Source: Clostridia bacterium (lineage in GTDB: Bacteria; Bacillota; Clostridia; TANB77; CAG-508). Taken from it: 64,000 bases of DNA. A program made the translations under genes and the position numbers. This document shows, in pieces, positions 54,014 through 63,093 of the stretch. The notes under the pieces were generated by a model that saw nothing but the letters and a program-made list of their open reading frames with translations, ran no database searches and had not been told where the DNA came from. The stretch is taken from NCBI GenBank assembly GCA_017515985.1, contig JAFWDV010000014.1, positions 1 through 64,000 of the forward strand, read 5' to 3'. Every line of letters begins with the position of its first letter. Positions within the stretch are counted from its first letter, which is position 1.

Positions 54014-55315
54014 ATGAATATTCTGATGTTAACATGGGAGTATCCCCCAAGAATAGTAGGGGGAATAGCTCGCGTTGTTCATGACCTGTCACATAGACTG
54101 ATAAAAGATGGTCATGAAGTAACTGTAGTAACGTACAAAGACGCCAATATACCAAATATGGAAGAGTACGAAAATGACAAAGGTGTAAACGTATATAGGG
54201 TTGATAACTATATGATTACACCAAATAATTTTACTGACTGGATAATGCAACTAAATTTCAATTTAATCTCTAAAGCAACAGAGATAATAAACGAGAAAGG
54301 AAAGTTTGATGTTATACATGCTCATGATTGGCTAGTAACATATGCTGCCAAGACTTTGAAGCAATCATTCAAAATTCCATTAGTTTCAACTATACATGCT
54401 ACTGAAGCAGGTAGAAATAGCGGAATACATGATGATGTTCAAAGGTATATAAACGATACAGAATGGCTACTAACATATGAGTCAACAGATGTTATCGTTA
54501 ATAGCAATTACATGAAATGTGAATTGCAAAGACTATTTGGATTACCATTTGATAAAATCAATGTTATACCAAATGGAGTAAATTTAAACTTATATAGTGG
54601 AGTAGATAGAGATTACAGTTTCAGAAGACAGTATGCAATGGATAATGAAAAAATAATTCTTTATCTAGGAAGATTAGTATACGAAAAAGGTATTCAGAAT
54701 CTAATAGCTGCGATGCCTAAAATTATAGATAGATACCATGATGTAAAACTTGTAGTTGCCGGAAAAGGCGGTATGATTGATGAATTAAGAAATCAAGTAA
54801 ATTATATGGGAATACAAGACAAAGTATATTTTACAGGATATTTAGATTCAAAATCTGTGCAAAAAATGTATAAATGTGCAGATGTTGCTGTATTTCCAAG
54901 CACATATGAGCCTTTTGGAATTGTGGCACTTGAATCTATGTTATCAGGTACACCTACAGTAGTTTCTGATGTAGGCGGACTAAATGAAATAATAGATCAT
55001 GGTGTAGATGGAATGAAGAGCTATGCTGGAAATGCAAATTCTATTGCAGATTCAGTGCTATCTTTGTTATTTGATCCACAACTATGTAGTTCAATTTCAA
55101 AGAATGCAAAATCTAAAGTTAAAAATAAATATAACTGGAATAAAATTGCACAAGATACGCATTATGTCTATGAAAGAGCTATATGTCAAACTGAAGCTGA
55201 GAAACAATTAAAACAATTGGCTCAAGAAAGACAGAATAAGGCTGCAAAAGCCAATAATTCAGAGAAGGAAATTTCTAAGTTATTGACATTTAAGAAAAAA
55301 CATGCGTATGCATAG
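54014..55315 (+). CDS. GT4-family glycosyltransferase, glycogen synthase-like
   Basis: The 433-residue GT-B enzyme starts MNILMLTWEYPPRIVGGIARVV, with the GG nucleotide-sugar loop and VIHAHDWLVTYA in the first domain. The second has ILYLGRLVYEKGIQNLI, KGGMIDELR and the E-x7-E motif STYEPFGIVALESMLSG. It resembles ADP- or UDP-glucose-using glycogen synthases of family GT4. It is divergent from the DUF4912-GH57-lipoprotein operon, consistent with a shared glycan product. ATG 54014 is about 10 bp after AAAGGGG. Confidence 0.92.
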   Translation: MNILMLTWEYPPRIVGGIARVVHDLSHRLIKDGHEVTVVTYKDANIPNMEEYENDKGVNVYRVDNYMITPNNFTDWIMQLNFNLISKATEIINEKGKFDVIHAHDWLVTYAAKTLKQSFKIPLVSTIHATEAGRNSGIHDDVQRYINDTEWLLTYESTDVIVNSNYMKCELQRLFGLPFDKINVIPNGVNLNLYSGVDRDYSFRRQYAMDNEKIILYLGRLVYEKGIQNLIAAMPKIIDRYHDVKLVVAGKGGMIDELRNQVNYMGIQDKVYFTGYLDSKSVQKMYKCADVAVFPSTYEPFGIVALESMLSGTPTVVSDVGGLNEIIDHGVDGMKSYAGNANSIADSVLSLLFDPQLCSSISKNAKSKVKNKYNWNKIAQDTHYVYERAICQTEAEKQLKQLAQERQNKAAKANNSEKEISKLLTFKKKHAYA

Positions 55316-55327
55316 GAGGTCAAAATA

Positions 55328-55669
55328 TTGAATAATGTATATGATACTGCACATAAACTAGCAGATGAAATTAGAGCATCGGAAGAATTTAAACAATATA
55401 GAGATGCAAGAAAAGAGGTTTTAGCTAATCCGGAGCTTAAGAAAAAAATAGAGGAATTCGAAAAGATAAGATATGATGTGCAAGTATTTGCATTAGAAAA
55501 AGGAGAATCAAATCCTGAAAAAATGCAAAAATTACAAGAGCTTTATACAATTTTAGTTGAGAATCAAGATATAAAAGAATATTTCGATTTAGAGGTAAAA
55601 TTCAATGTAATGGTAGCAGATGTAAATAAAATAATTGCTGAATCTATGGAAGAAATATTTAAGAATTAA
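55328..55669 (+). CDS. YlbF/YmcA family protein
   Basis: The 113-residue all-helical product has DTAHKLADEIRASEEFKQYRDARKEVLANPELKKKIEEFEKIR, the YlbF family pattern. In Bacillus subtilis YlbF, YmcA and YaaT form a complex that controls RNA maturation by RNase Y, affecting biofilm, competence and sporulation. TTG 55328 follows AGGAGGT with 6-bp spacing. It is 12 bp after the glycosyltransferase gene. Confidence 0.88.
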   Translation: MNNVYDTAHKLADEIRASEEFKQYRDARKEVLANPELKKKIEEFEKIRYDVQVFALEKGESNPEKMQKLQELYTILVENQDIKEYFDLEVKFNVMVADVNKIIAESMEEIFKN

Positions 55670-55670
55670 A

Positions 55671-55732
55671 AATTTTGGGGACGGAGGAAAAAATTTTCTA
55701 TATCAGAAATTTTTTCCTCCGTCCCCAAAATT
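55671..55732. repeat. REP-like palindrome, copy 2 (perfect 26-bp arms)
   Basis: Left arm 55671-55696 and right arm 55707-55732 are exact reverse complements across 26 bp with a 10-nt loop. The core GGGGACGGAGG/CCTCCGTCCCC is shared with the imperfect copy at 2861-2906, as are flanking AAAATTTC and GTTTCC bases. It sits 1 bp after the YlbF gene. It may act as a terminator, but its length and recurrence point to a dispersed element. Confidence 0.85.
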
Positions 55733-55807
55733 TCTTTTAGTTTCCCCTTTAAAAATTGCGAAAAATGGTATACAATAAAGAAAATTTTAGAATATAAGGA
55801 GAAATGG

Positions 55808-57487
55808 ATGAATAAGAAATGGGAATATTGTGATATTGATACTAAAGAAGTTGAAGAGATAAAGAATAAGTACAATGTTAGTGATTTGGTTGCCACGGTA
55901 ATTTCAAATAAAAAATTAACAGGCAGTATAGAAGTTTTTTTAAATCCAACAAGAAATGATTTTTATGATCCTTTTTTAATGCCTGATATGGAAATTGCGG
56001 TTAATAGAATTATCAAAGCCATTGAAAATAAAGAAAAAGTTATTATTTATGGTGATTATGATGTGGACGGAATTACTAGCATAACTGTGCTAAAGAAGTT
56101 TCTATCAGAGCGAGGTCTAGAAGTAGATAGCTATATACCAAATAGATTGGATGAGGGGTATGGCTTAAACAAAGATGCTATCGATAAAATTGCTGAACTT
56201 AAATATACTCTTATGATAACCGTTGATTGTGGTATTTCTGGAATTGAGGAAATTGATTACGCAAATAGTTTAGGAATTGAAACAGTTATAACAGATCATC
56301 ACGAACCAGCAGAAACATTGCCAAACGCATTAGCTGTGGTTGATGCTAAGAGAAAAGATAATGAATATCCATATAATCAGTTAGCTGGTGTCGGAGTTGT
56401 ATTTAAAGTTATACAAGCTATTTCACAAAAGTATAATTTAGATGAAAAAGAGTATTTAAAATATCTTGATTTCGTATGCGTAGGAACAATATCAGATATA
56501 GTACCATTAGTGGATGAAAACAGAGTTATTTCGAAGTTAGGACTTAAATTGGTAGCTGTAACAAAAAATATCGGTTTAAAGGCATTATTGGAATCTATAG
56601 GAACAAAAACAATAGATTCTTCAGTAATATCTTTTGGAATTGCACCAAGAATAAATGCATGTGGAAGATTAGGTTATGAAAAAGAAGCACTTGATTTATT
56701 TTTTACTGAAAATATAGTACAGGCAGAGGAAATTGCCAAGAGGTTAAATAAATATAATAGTGAAAGACAACAGAAAGAAGTTAAAATATTTAATGAATCT
56801 ATTGAGATGATTGAAAATGGTGAAAAGAATAAAGCTTGCATCATTCTTGGGCATGAAGATTGGCACCATGGAGTTATTGGAATTGTTTCTTCAAAAGTTA
56901 CTGAGATATACTATAAACCAAGCATATTGATAGGATTTGAAGGTGAAGATGGTAAAGGATCAGGTAGAAGTATACATGGATTCGATTTACATGATGCATT
57001 AAGCAAATGTCAAACACATATTGATAGATTTGGCGGACATTCAATGGCTATCGGAATTAGCGTAAAGAAGTCAGAATTTGAAGATTTTAAAAATGATGTC
57101 GAAAAATTTGTAGAAGATTCGCATATAGAAAATTTGGTTCCTATTATCAAGATTGATAAGGAAATTACTTTAAATGATGTAAATACTGATACGGTAAAAG
57201 ATTTGAAAAAGTTAGAGCCATATGGCGAAGCAAATAAAATGCCAATATTTATTTATAGAAATCTAAGAATTGATTCAATTAGAGCATTATCTGAAGGAAA
57301 GCATATAAAACTTACATTGAGAGATAAGAACACATTAATTGATGCAATTGGATTTAATATGGGACATCTTGTTAATGAATATCTATTGGGAGATAAAATA
57401 GATATTGCTGGATGCTTAGAAATAAATAAATACAATGGAAAAGAAAGTATTCAAATTAATTTAAAGGATATTAGAAAATCATACTAA
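55808..57487 (+). CDS. recJ: Single-stranded-DNA-specific exonuclease RecJ
   Basis: RecJ degrades 5' single-stranded ends in repair. The 559-residue product has the DHH-family motifs YGDYDVDGITS, TVDCGISG, VITDHHEPAE and CVGTISDIVPL, and a DHHA1 domain with SGRSIHGFDLHDAL and RFGGHSMAIG. An OB-fold region is at the C-terminus. Length is near the family norm. ATG 55808 follows AAGGAG; the nearby ATG 55804 meets a stop after three codons. relA follows by 17 bp. Confidence 0.96.
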   Translation: MNKKWEYCDIDTKEVEEIKNKYNVSDLVATVISNKKLTGSIEVFLNPTRNDFYDPFLMPDMEIAVNRIIKAIENKEKVIIYGDYDVDGITSITVLKKFLSERGLEVDSYIPNRLDEGYGLNKDAIDKIAELKYTLMITVDCGISGIEEIDYANSLGIETVITDHHEPAETLPNALAVVDAKRKDNEYPYNQLAGVGVVFKVIQAISQKYNLDEKEYLKYLDFVCVGTISDIVPLVDENRVISKLGLKLVAVTKNIGLKALLESIGTKTIDSSVISFGIAPRINACGRLGYEKEALDLFFTENIVQAEEIAKRLNKYNSERQQKEVKIFNESIEMIENGEKNKACIILGHEDWHHGVIGIVSSKVTEIYYKPSILIGFEGEDGKGSGRSIHGFDLHDALSKCQTHIDRFGGHSMAIGISVKKSEFEDFKNDVEKFVEDSHIENLVPIIKIDKEITLNDVNTDTVKDLKKLEPYGEANKMPIFIYRNLRIDSIRALSEGKHIKLTLRDKNTLIDAIGFNMGHLVNEYLLGDKIDIAGCLEINKYNGKESIQINLKDIRKSY

Positions 57488-57504
57488 AGGGGGCGTATAT
57501 AGAT

Positions 57505-59697
57505 ATGTCTGAAATACAAAATGAAACAATAGATGATATTATTGAAGTGATGAAAAAAAATAATAAAAAAACAGATAGTAAACTTATAAGAAGAGCTTAT
57601 GAATTTGCTAGAGATAAGCATGAAAATCAATTTAGAAAATCAGGAGAGCCATATATTATTCATCCACTTCAAGTAGCATATATACTTGCAACGATTGGAT
57701 TAGATGATAGCACAATTTGTGCTGCACTATTACATGATATAGCAGAGGACACAGAAGTAACTATAAGTGATTTAAGCAAAGAGTTTTCACCTGAGATTGC
57801 TGAAATGGTTGATGGTGTTACAAAACTTGGAAGTTTAAAATATACAAGTGCCGAAGAGCAACAGGTAGAGAACTACAGAAAAATGTTTCTTGCTATGGGT
57901 AAAGATATTAGAGTTATTTTAATAAAGCTTGCAGATAGACTTCACAATATGAGAACTTTAAAGTTTTTAAGCAGAGATAGACAAATTGCCATAGCAAAAG
58001 AAACTGCAGACTTATATGCTCCGCTTGCAAATAGACTCGGAATCTATTCATTAAAGTGGGAGTTAGAGGATTTGTCTTTTAAATATTTATGTCCAGATGA
58101 ATATAGAGATATTGTTGAAGGCATCGATAAAAAAAGAGATGAACGTCTTGAATTTATTAAGATGATTATTGAGCAAATAAGAGAAGAGCTTAAAGTACAA
58201 AAGATTGATGCAGAAATAACTGGTAGGGCAAAGCATTTATATAGTATCTATAGAAAAATGAAAAGAGACAATAAAGATTTAGACCAGATTTACGATTTAT
58301 TTGCTCTTAGAATATTAGTTAATTCAGTAAAGGATTGCTATGCTGCATTAGGTGTCGTACACGAACTATATAATCCAATGCCTGGTAGATTTAAAGACTA
58401 TATATCTGTACCAAAACCAAACATGTATCAATCACTTCATACAACGCTTATTGGACCAAAAGGAACACCTTTTGAAGTTCAAATACGTACCTGGGATATG
58501 CATAAGATAGCTGAATATGGAATCGCTGCGCACTGGGCGTACAAAGAGGCTAACAAAAATAAAAAGTCAAATGTTGTTGTTCAAGATGATAAGCTTGCAT
58601 GGTTAAGGGAATCTTTAGAGTGGCAAAAAGAAATGCAAGATCCGCAAGAATTCTTAAAAACTCTTAAAACTGAATTATTTGAGGATGAAGTTTATGTATT
58701 TACACCAAAGGGTCAAATAAAGGTATTACCAAATGGAGCTACTCCAATAGATTTTGCATATAGTGTTCATGCTGAGATTGGTCATCATATGACAGGCTGC
58801 AAAATTAATAGTAAAATGATGCCAATAGTTACTAAACTTAATAATGGTGATATTGTAGATATAATAACATCAGATCAGGCTAGAGGACCAAGTAGGGATT
58901 GGATTAAATTTGTGAAAAGCTCTTCTGCTAAAAACAAGATTCAACAATGGTTTAAGAAGAATGAAAGAGAAGAGAATATACTTAAAGGTAAAGAATTAGT
59001 TGAAAAAGAGATAAAAAGAATTGGTATGAATTATGCTGATTTGTTTAAAAATGAATATGTTCAAGTTGCACTTGATAGATATAAGTTTGCAACTGTTGAG
59101 GATATGTATTCAGCAGTTGGCTTTGGAGCGATAAATTCATCAAGAATTATTGCAAAAATGTTGGAGGCATACAAAAAGGATAATCAAGATGAGACTATTG
59201 AAAAAACTATAGAGCAATTATCAACTGAGAAAGTCAATAAACCAAAAGTATCTAATAATGGTATTATAGTAAAGGGAATAGAAAATTGTTTGATAAGATT
59301 TTCGAAGTGTTGTAATCCTGTACCGGGTGATGAGATAATAGGATTCATTACCCGTGGAAGAGGTGTGTCAATACATAGAAAAGATTGTATAAACGTAAGT
59401 GATTTATTGACACAAGAAGATAGAATAATCGATGTATTGTGGAGTGAGCAAGATAAGTCATCATACAATGTTGAAATACAAGTTTTAGCAAATGATAGAA
59501 GCGGCTTACTTGCAGATATAATAAAAGAAATTTCAAACAATAAATGTAAGCTTATAGCTGTCGATTCAAAAGCTCATAGAGACCGTACAGCAGAGACGAA
59601 TATAACAATTGAAGTGGAAAATATTAATGTCCTAAATACAGTTGTAAAGGCTCTAAGAAAAGTAGATAGCGTATATGAAGTAACAAGAAAGAAATAG
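57505..59697 (+). CDS. relA: Bifunctional (p)ppGpp synthetase/hydrolase, Rel
   Basis: The 730-residue stringent-response enzyme has an HD hydrolase domain (ALLHDIAEDTEV; LIKLADRLHNMRTL), a synthetase domain (GRAKHLYSIYRKMKR; DLFALRILV), a TGS domain (VYVFTPKGQIKVLPNGATPIDFAY), a conserved Cys/zinc region (RFSKCCNPVPGDEIIGFITRGRG) and a C-terminal ACT domain. Both catalytic parts look intact, so it should make and degrade (p)ppGpp. The recJ-rel order is conserved in Firmicutes. Confidence 0.97.
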   Translation: MSEIQNETIDDIIEVMKKNNKKTDSKLIRRAYEFARDKHENQFRKSGEPYIIHPLQVAYILATIGLDDSTICAALLHDIAEDTEVTISDLSKEFSPEIAEMVDGVTKLGSLKYTSAEEQQVENYRKMFLAMGKDIRVILIKLADRLHNMRTLKFLSRDRQIAIAKETADLYAPLANRLGIYSLKWELEDLSFKYLCPDEYRDIVEGIDKKRDERLEFIKMIIEQIREELKVQKIDAEITGRAKHLYSIYRKMKRDNKDLDQIYDLFALRILVNSVKDCYAALGVVHELYNPMPGRFKDYISVPKPNMYQSLHTTLIGPKGTPFEVQIRTWDMHKIAEYGIAAHWAYKEANKNKKSNVVVQDDKLAWLRESLEWQKEMQDPQEFLKTLKTELFEDEVYVFTPKGQIKVLPNGATPIDFAYSVHAEIGHHMTGCKINSKMMPIVTKLNNGDIVDIITSDQARGPSRDWIKFVKSSSAKNKIQQWFKKNEREENILKGKELVEKEIKRIGMNYADLFKNEYVQVALDRYKFATVEDMYSAVGFGAINSSRIIAKMLEAYKKDNQDETIEKTIEQLSTEKVNKPKVSNNGIIVKGIENCLIRFSKCCNPVPGDEIIGFITRGRGVSIHRKDCINVSDLLTQEDRIIDVLWSEQDKSSYNVEIQVLANDRSGLLADIIKEISNNKCKLIAVDSKAHRDRTAETNITIEVENINVLNTVVKALRKVDSVYEVTRKK

Positions 59698-59720
59698 AGA
59701 CGCTAGAAAGGATATATCAA

Positions 59721-60368
59721 ATGATACTAAAGAGAATTAAAATCGAAATATTGGACCATATGCCTACAAATTGTTATATTGTTGTAGACGACGATTCTAA
59801 AGAGGCAATTGTGATTGATCCAGCTGGTGAAGTTGATACAATTGTAGAGATGCTAGATACGTTAGATGCAAATTTAAAATACATTTATTTAACGCACTGT
59901 CATGCTGATCACACTTGTGGAGTGAGTGAATTAAGAAATAAAAAAGATGCAAAAGTATTAATACATAGGGCCGATTTTGAGGGAGTAAACGATGATTATT
60001 TTAATCTTGCATCATACATTGGTTTAAATGAAATACATATAGAAAATGTTGATAGAGTTGATGAAAATGATTATATTCATGTTGGAAACCTTATATTCAG
60101 AGTAATACATACACCTGGTCACACAAAAGGTGGAAGCTGTTTATATTGTGAAAGTGAAAAATTGGTTTTCACTGGAGATACTATGTTTAGAGGAACATGG
60201 GGAAGAACAGATTTGCCAACTAGTAGTATGAACCAAATAATGGAATCAATAACAAATAAATTACTAATTTTGCCGGATGATACTATAGTTTATCCAGGAC
60301 ATGGTAAATCAACAATGATAGTTGAAGAGAGGCCGATTTACGAGGAATTAAATCCAAGAGCTGATTAA
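59721..60368 (+). CDS. MBL-fold metallo-hydrolase, glyoxalase II-like
   Basis: The 215-residue product has the metal-binding motif THCHADHTCG, further ligands in HTPGHTKGG and the metal-bridging Asp in VFTGDTMFRGTWGRTDL, with a final YPGHGKSTMI. This is the YcbL/glyoxalase II-like branch lacking the long substrate-binding tail. Substrate is uncertain. It lies 24 bp after rel, a common clostridial arrangement. Confidence 0.93.
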   Translation: MILKRIKIEILDHMPTNCYIVVDDDSKEAIVIDPAGEVDTIVEMLDTLDANLKYIYLTHCHADHTCGVSELRNKKDAKVLIHRADFEGVNDDYFNLASYIGLNEIHIENVDRVDENDYIHVGNLIFRVIHTPGHTKGGSCLYCESEKLVFTGDTMFRGTWGRTDLPTSSMNQIMESITNKLLILPDDTIVYPGHGKSTMIVEERPIYEELNPRAD

Positions 60369-60430
60369 AATATTAAATTCATAAAAATAATCCATCTGTA
60401 TAAAATATATTATAGGCAGGTGGATTTTTT

Positions 60431-60589
60431 ATGTTTTTCATTTTTAGTAAAGACAAAATGCTTTCTTATGTTATATCCTTTAGTACTGTCATAATATTGC
60501 TTGTGATGGCATTTCATATAAAGCAAAAATCAAATTCTGTTTCGGTATTTACTGAGTCAAATAGTTCGCAAGAAAATTTACATGAATAA
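60431..60589 (+). CDS. Small membrane protein
   Basis: The gene encodes 52 residues from ATG 60431 with GGCAGGTGG upstream. The sequence MFFIFSKDKMLSYVISFSTVIILLVMAFHI gives one membrane helix near the N-terminus, followed by a Ser-rich polar tail. It resembles small proteins found next to hydrolase genes in Clostridia but has no named family that I recognise. Confidence 0.6.
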   Translation: MFFIFSKDKMLSYVISFSTVIILLVMAFHIKQKSNSVSVFTESNSSQENLHE

Positions 60590-60656
60590 TAAATGAATAT
60601 TTTTTTTCTGATTTGATACAATAATACTATTTGGAATTATATTTTCAGGAGGATGT

Positions 60657-61130
60657 ATGTTTTTTATAGGTATTATAACTGACAAAAATAGTGAAAATAA
60701 TATAAAAAATATTATGAAAAATAAATTAGAAAAAAACCAAATTATATTCTTAAATGAAAAAAATCTATCAAATTATAGAAATGTTATGTTTGATTCAGTT
60801 GTTATAAATAATGTAATCGAGGATAAGGGGTCTTTAGAAAAAATTATAAAAAAATCAAAACATGTATTATACAATTCTGATATAAAAAGAGATGAAATAA
60901 TTAATGATGATGTGTATAAAAAATTGATAACCTATGGATATAATTCAAAAGCATACGTAACAATTTCAAGTGCCACAGATGATAGTTATTTAATATATGT
61001 GCAAAAGGAAATAGAGGGAAACAAGAAAAATGTAGGGATACAGGAGATAAGATTTGAAAAAAATTTAGCAAATATTAATGCTTATGATGGAATGATAGCA
61101 ACAATTATAGACATAATATACAATAAATAA
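60657..61130 (+). CDS. Hypothetical protein
   Basis: The 157-residue product starts MFFIGIITDKNSENNIKNIM and is rich in Asn, Lys and Ile. Alternating strands and helices (QIIFLNEKN; FDSVVINNVIEDKGSLEKIIKKSKHVLYNSD) suggest a Rossmann-like fold. The part KKLITYGYNSKAYVTISSATDD is reminiscent of Mur-ligase-like fragments, but this is not a firm match. AGGAGG precedes ATG 60657. No signal or membrane helix is seen. Confidence 0.75.
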   Translation: MFFIGIITDKNSENNIKNIMKNKLEKNQIIFLNEKNLSNYRNVMFDSVVINNVIEDKGSLEKIIKKSKHVLYNSDIKRDEIINDDVYKKLITYGYNSKAYVTISSATDDSYLIYVQKEIEGNKKNVGIQEIRFEKNLANINAYDGMIATIIDIIYNK

Positions 61131-61193
61131 AATATATAAATATTGGAATATTCGCTAAAAATTAAAAAATATCCAAAAAAATAACTTTTTATG

Positions 61194-61222
61194 TAGACAA
61201 AACCAAAAAAACATAGTATAAT
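61194..61222 (+). promoter_or_regulatory. Promoter upstream of the SSB-like gene
   Basis: TAGACA (61194-61199) and TATAAT (61217-61222) are 17 bp apart. Confidence 0.6.
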
Positions 61223-61289
61223 ATACCTTATAGGAAAAACAGAATGGATATAAAAACACTTGATAAACAAATAAGGGGAGGAAAAAAAT

Positions 61290-61982
61290 TTGAATACAAA
61301 TTATTTAGAAAATAACCATTTAGTGTTGGTTGGAAAAGTTACAAGTGAAAAAAGATTTAGTCATGAAATATATGGCGAAAAATTTTACATATTTGATTTA
61401 GAGGTACCTCGTTTAAGTGGTAATGCGGACATAATTCCAATTACAATATCTGAAAGATTATTAGAGGCTGAGGATTTAGCTATTGATAAGAAAGTTGTAA
61501 TTGAGGGACAATTTAGATCATATAACAGTTATCAAAACGAAAAGAATAAACTTGTTTTAACTGTGTTTGCTAAAGATGTAAAATTTGTAGAGAATCAAGA
61601 TGAAGAGATTCAAGCAAGCAAAGATTTAGTATCAAATGAAGTTATATTAAACGGTTATATTTGTAAAAAACCTATTTATAGACAAACTCCATTTGGTAGA
61701 GAAATTGCAGACATACTTTTAGCTGTAAATAGAGCATACAACAAATCTGATTATATTCCATGTATTGCATGGGGAAGAAATGCTAGATTTTGCGAGAATA
61801 TTGAAGTTGGAACTGAAGTAAAGATAATTGGTAGAGTTCAATCTAGAACATATGAGAAGAAATATGAAGATGGAACATCTGAAACAAAAGTTGCTTACGA
61901 AGTTTCAATATCTAGTTTAGAAGTTGTAAAACAAGATGACGACGAAAATGAAGAAGTTCAAAATGACGAAGAAGCAATATAA
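61290..61982 (+). CDS. SSB-like protein with two OB folds
   Basis: The 230-residue product from TTG 61290 (AGGGGAGG upstream) has two OB domains. OB1 (about 10-105) includes NHLVLVGKVTSEKRFSHEIYG and KVVIEGQFRSYN. OB2 (about 115-215) includes NEVILNGYICKKPIYRQTPFGREIADILLAVNR and YIPCIAWGRNARF, much closer to the canonical SSB motif. The acidic tail (DDDENEEVQNDEEAI) lacks the usual SSB C-terminal DDDIPF peptide. This suggests a specialised SSB paralogue; the replicative ssb should be elsewhere. Confidence 0.85.
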   Translation: MNTNYLENNHLVLVGKVTSEKRFSHEIYGEKFYIFDLEVPRLSGNADIIPITISERLLEAEDLAIDKKVVIEGQFRSYNSYQNEKNKLVLTVFAKDVKFVENQDEEIQASKDLVSNEVILNGYICKKPIYRQTPFGREIADILLAVNRAYNKSDYIPCIAWGRNARFCENIEVGTEVKIIGRVQSRTYEKKYEDGTSETKVAYEVSISSLEVVKQDDDENEEVQNDEEAI

Positions 61983-61984
61983 TG

Positions 61985-62017
61985 AAAAAGAAGATTGATT
62001 TAATCAATCTTCTTTTT
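61985..62017. terminator. Bidirectional terminator after the SSB-like gene
   Basis: A perfect 16-bp stem (61985-62000 with 62002-62017) with A and T runs. It overlaps the stop codon of the opposing small gene. Confidence 0.8.
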
Positions 62018-62161
62018 TGGCTTTTTTTCAGTTGGTATTATAATCTTGTTTTTATCAACATCTTTATTTTTTTTATCTAATTTTATATGGTCTTCAACTT
62101 CAGATATTTTTAATTTTTTTCCATCTCCAGAAACTATTTTTATTTTCTTTGAATTTGACAT
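62000..62161 (-). CDS. Small basic protein
   Basis: The gene encodes 53 residues from ATG 62161 with AGGAG about 8 bp upstream. The sequence (MSNSKKIKIVSGDGKKLKIS...KKPKKKID) is about one third Lys, without membrane segment. It is 17 bp downstream of the secreted-protein gene on the same strand and shares its operon. Function is unknown; low complexity means homology searches may be weak. Confidence 0.6.
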   Translation of the reverse strand: MSNSKKIKIVSGDGKKLKISEVEDHIKLDKKNKDVDKNKIIIPTEKKPKKKID

Positions 62162-62178
62162 CAATCTCACTCCTATTT

Positions 62179-62922
62179 TTATTCTATTGAATTATTGATT
62201 ATTGATGAAATTTCATCTAATGGTTGAGATAAGTCATCTATTAAACTTGACATATCTACTTTGTTATACACTTTGAAATATATAATTTCAGATTCGTTTA
62301 ATTTTGTTACTATAAAATAACCTGTTTTGTTATCTTCTTTGAATGAACATAGAATAACATTTAAATCTTGTAAAGTTCCACTTTTAATATTACTGTCAGC
62401 AGTTATTTGGTAATTTTTTTGGAAAAAACCACTTAAATCTTCTTTTGATTTTAGACTATCATAATACATCGTATCAGTATTCATTTTTAGTACGTACGTA
62501 TCTGTTTGTAGCTCTAAATTTTGATTAGCTGAACCTGTATTAAGCATTACTTTTTTTGTTTCATCAAATTTGTATATATGGTTATTAAGCTTATATTTTT
62601 TTTCTACATTTGGACTTGCTTGTTCTGAATTATTTGAATCAGTTGTACTTGAAACGGTATTATTTATTATAGAAAAATCATCTAAAGAATTTAAATCTAT
62701 CTTATTATTAATAGAATTATTTGATTTAACATTAGATGAAGAGCTATTAGTTGTGCTACTTGCAATAGTATTTTGTGGTTGCTTATCATAGTAATCATCA
62801 GTATTTGCTTTAGCACTATTGCATATATGTATTATTGTAAATACCAATGCTATTATAAATAATATCGTTAAAATAAGAAACCATAGGTCAATTTTAATCT
62901 TTCTTTTATTATCCATACGCAT
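62179..62922 (-). CDS. Hypothetical membrane-anchored extracellular protein
   Basis: The 247-residue product starts MRMDNKRKIKIDLWFLILTI with one membrane helix (about 13-34). A Ser/Thr/Asn-rich linker of some 60 residues follows, then a C-terminal domain of about 120 residues (KYKLNNHIYKFDETKKVMLNTG...YFIVTKLNESEIIYFKVYNK). ATG 62922 lies 8 bp from GGAGG, better than ATG 62916. The fold looks beta-rich; no family is recognised. Confidence 0.8.
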   Translation of the reverse strand: MRMDNKRKIKIDLWFLILTILFIIALVFTIIHICNSAKANTDDYYDKQPQNTIASSTTNSSSSNVKSNNSINNKIDLNSLDDFSIINNTVSSTTDSNNSEQASPNVEKKYKLNNHIYKFDETKKVMLNTGSANQNLELQTDTYVLKMNTDTMYYDSLKSKEDLSGFFQKNYQITADSNIKSGTLQDLNVILCSFKEDNKTGYFIVTKLNESEIIYFKVYNKVDMSSLIDDLSQPLDEISSIINNSIE

Positions 62923-63093
62923 AATTTTATCCTCCGTGTAATTATCTGCAATAATAATATCATATAGTCAAAAAAAAATCTATACAATTCTACTTATATT
63001 TGTTATATCATAATTGAACATAAATGTAAATCAGATTTTAAATATTGACATATTTTAACTGTAATGGTTTAATAAAGTGCGAAGGAGAGCAAT

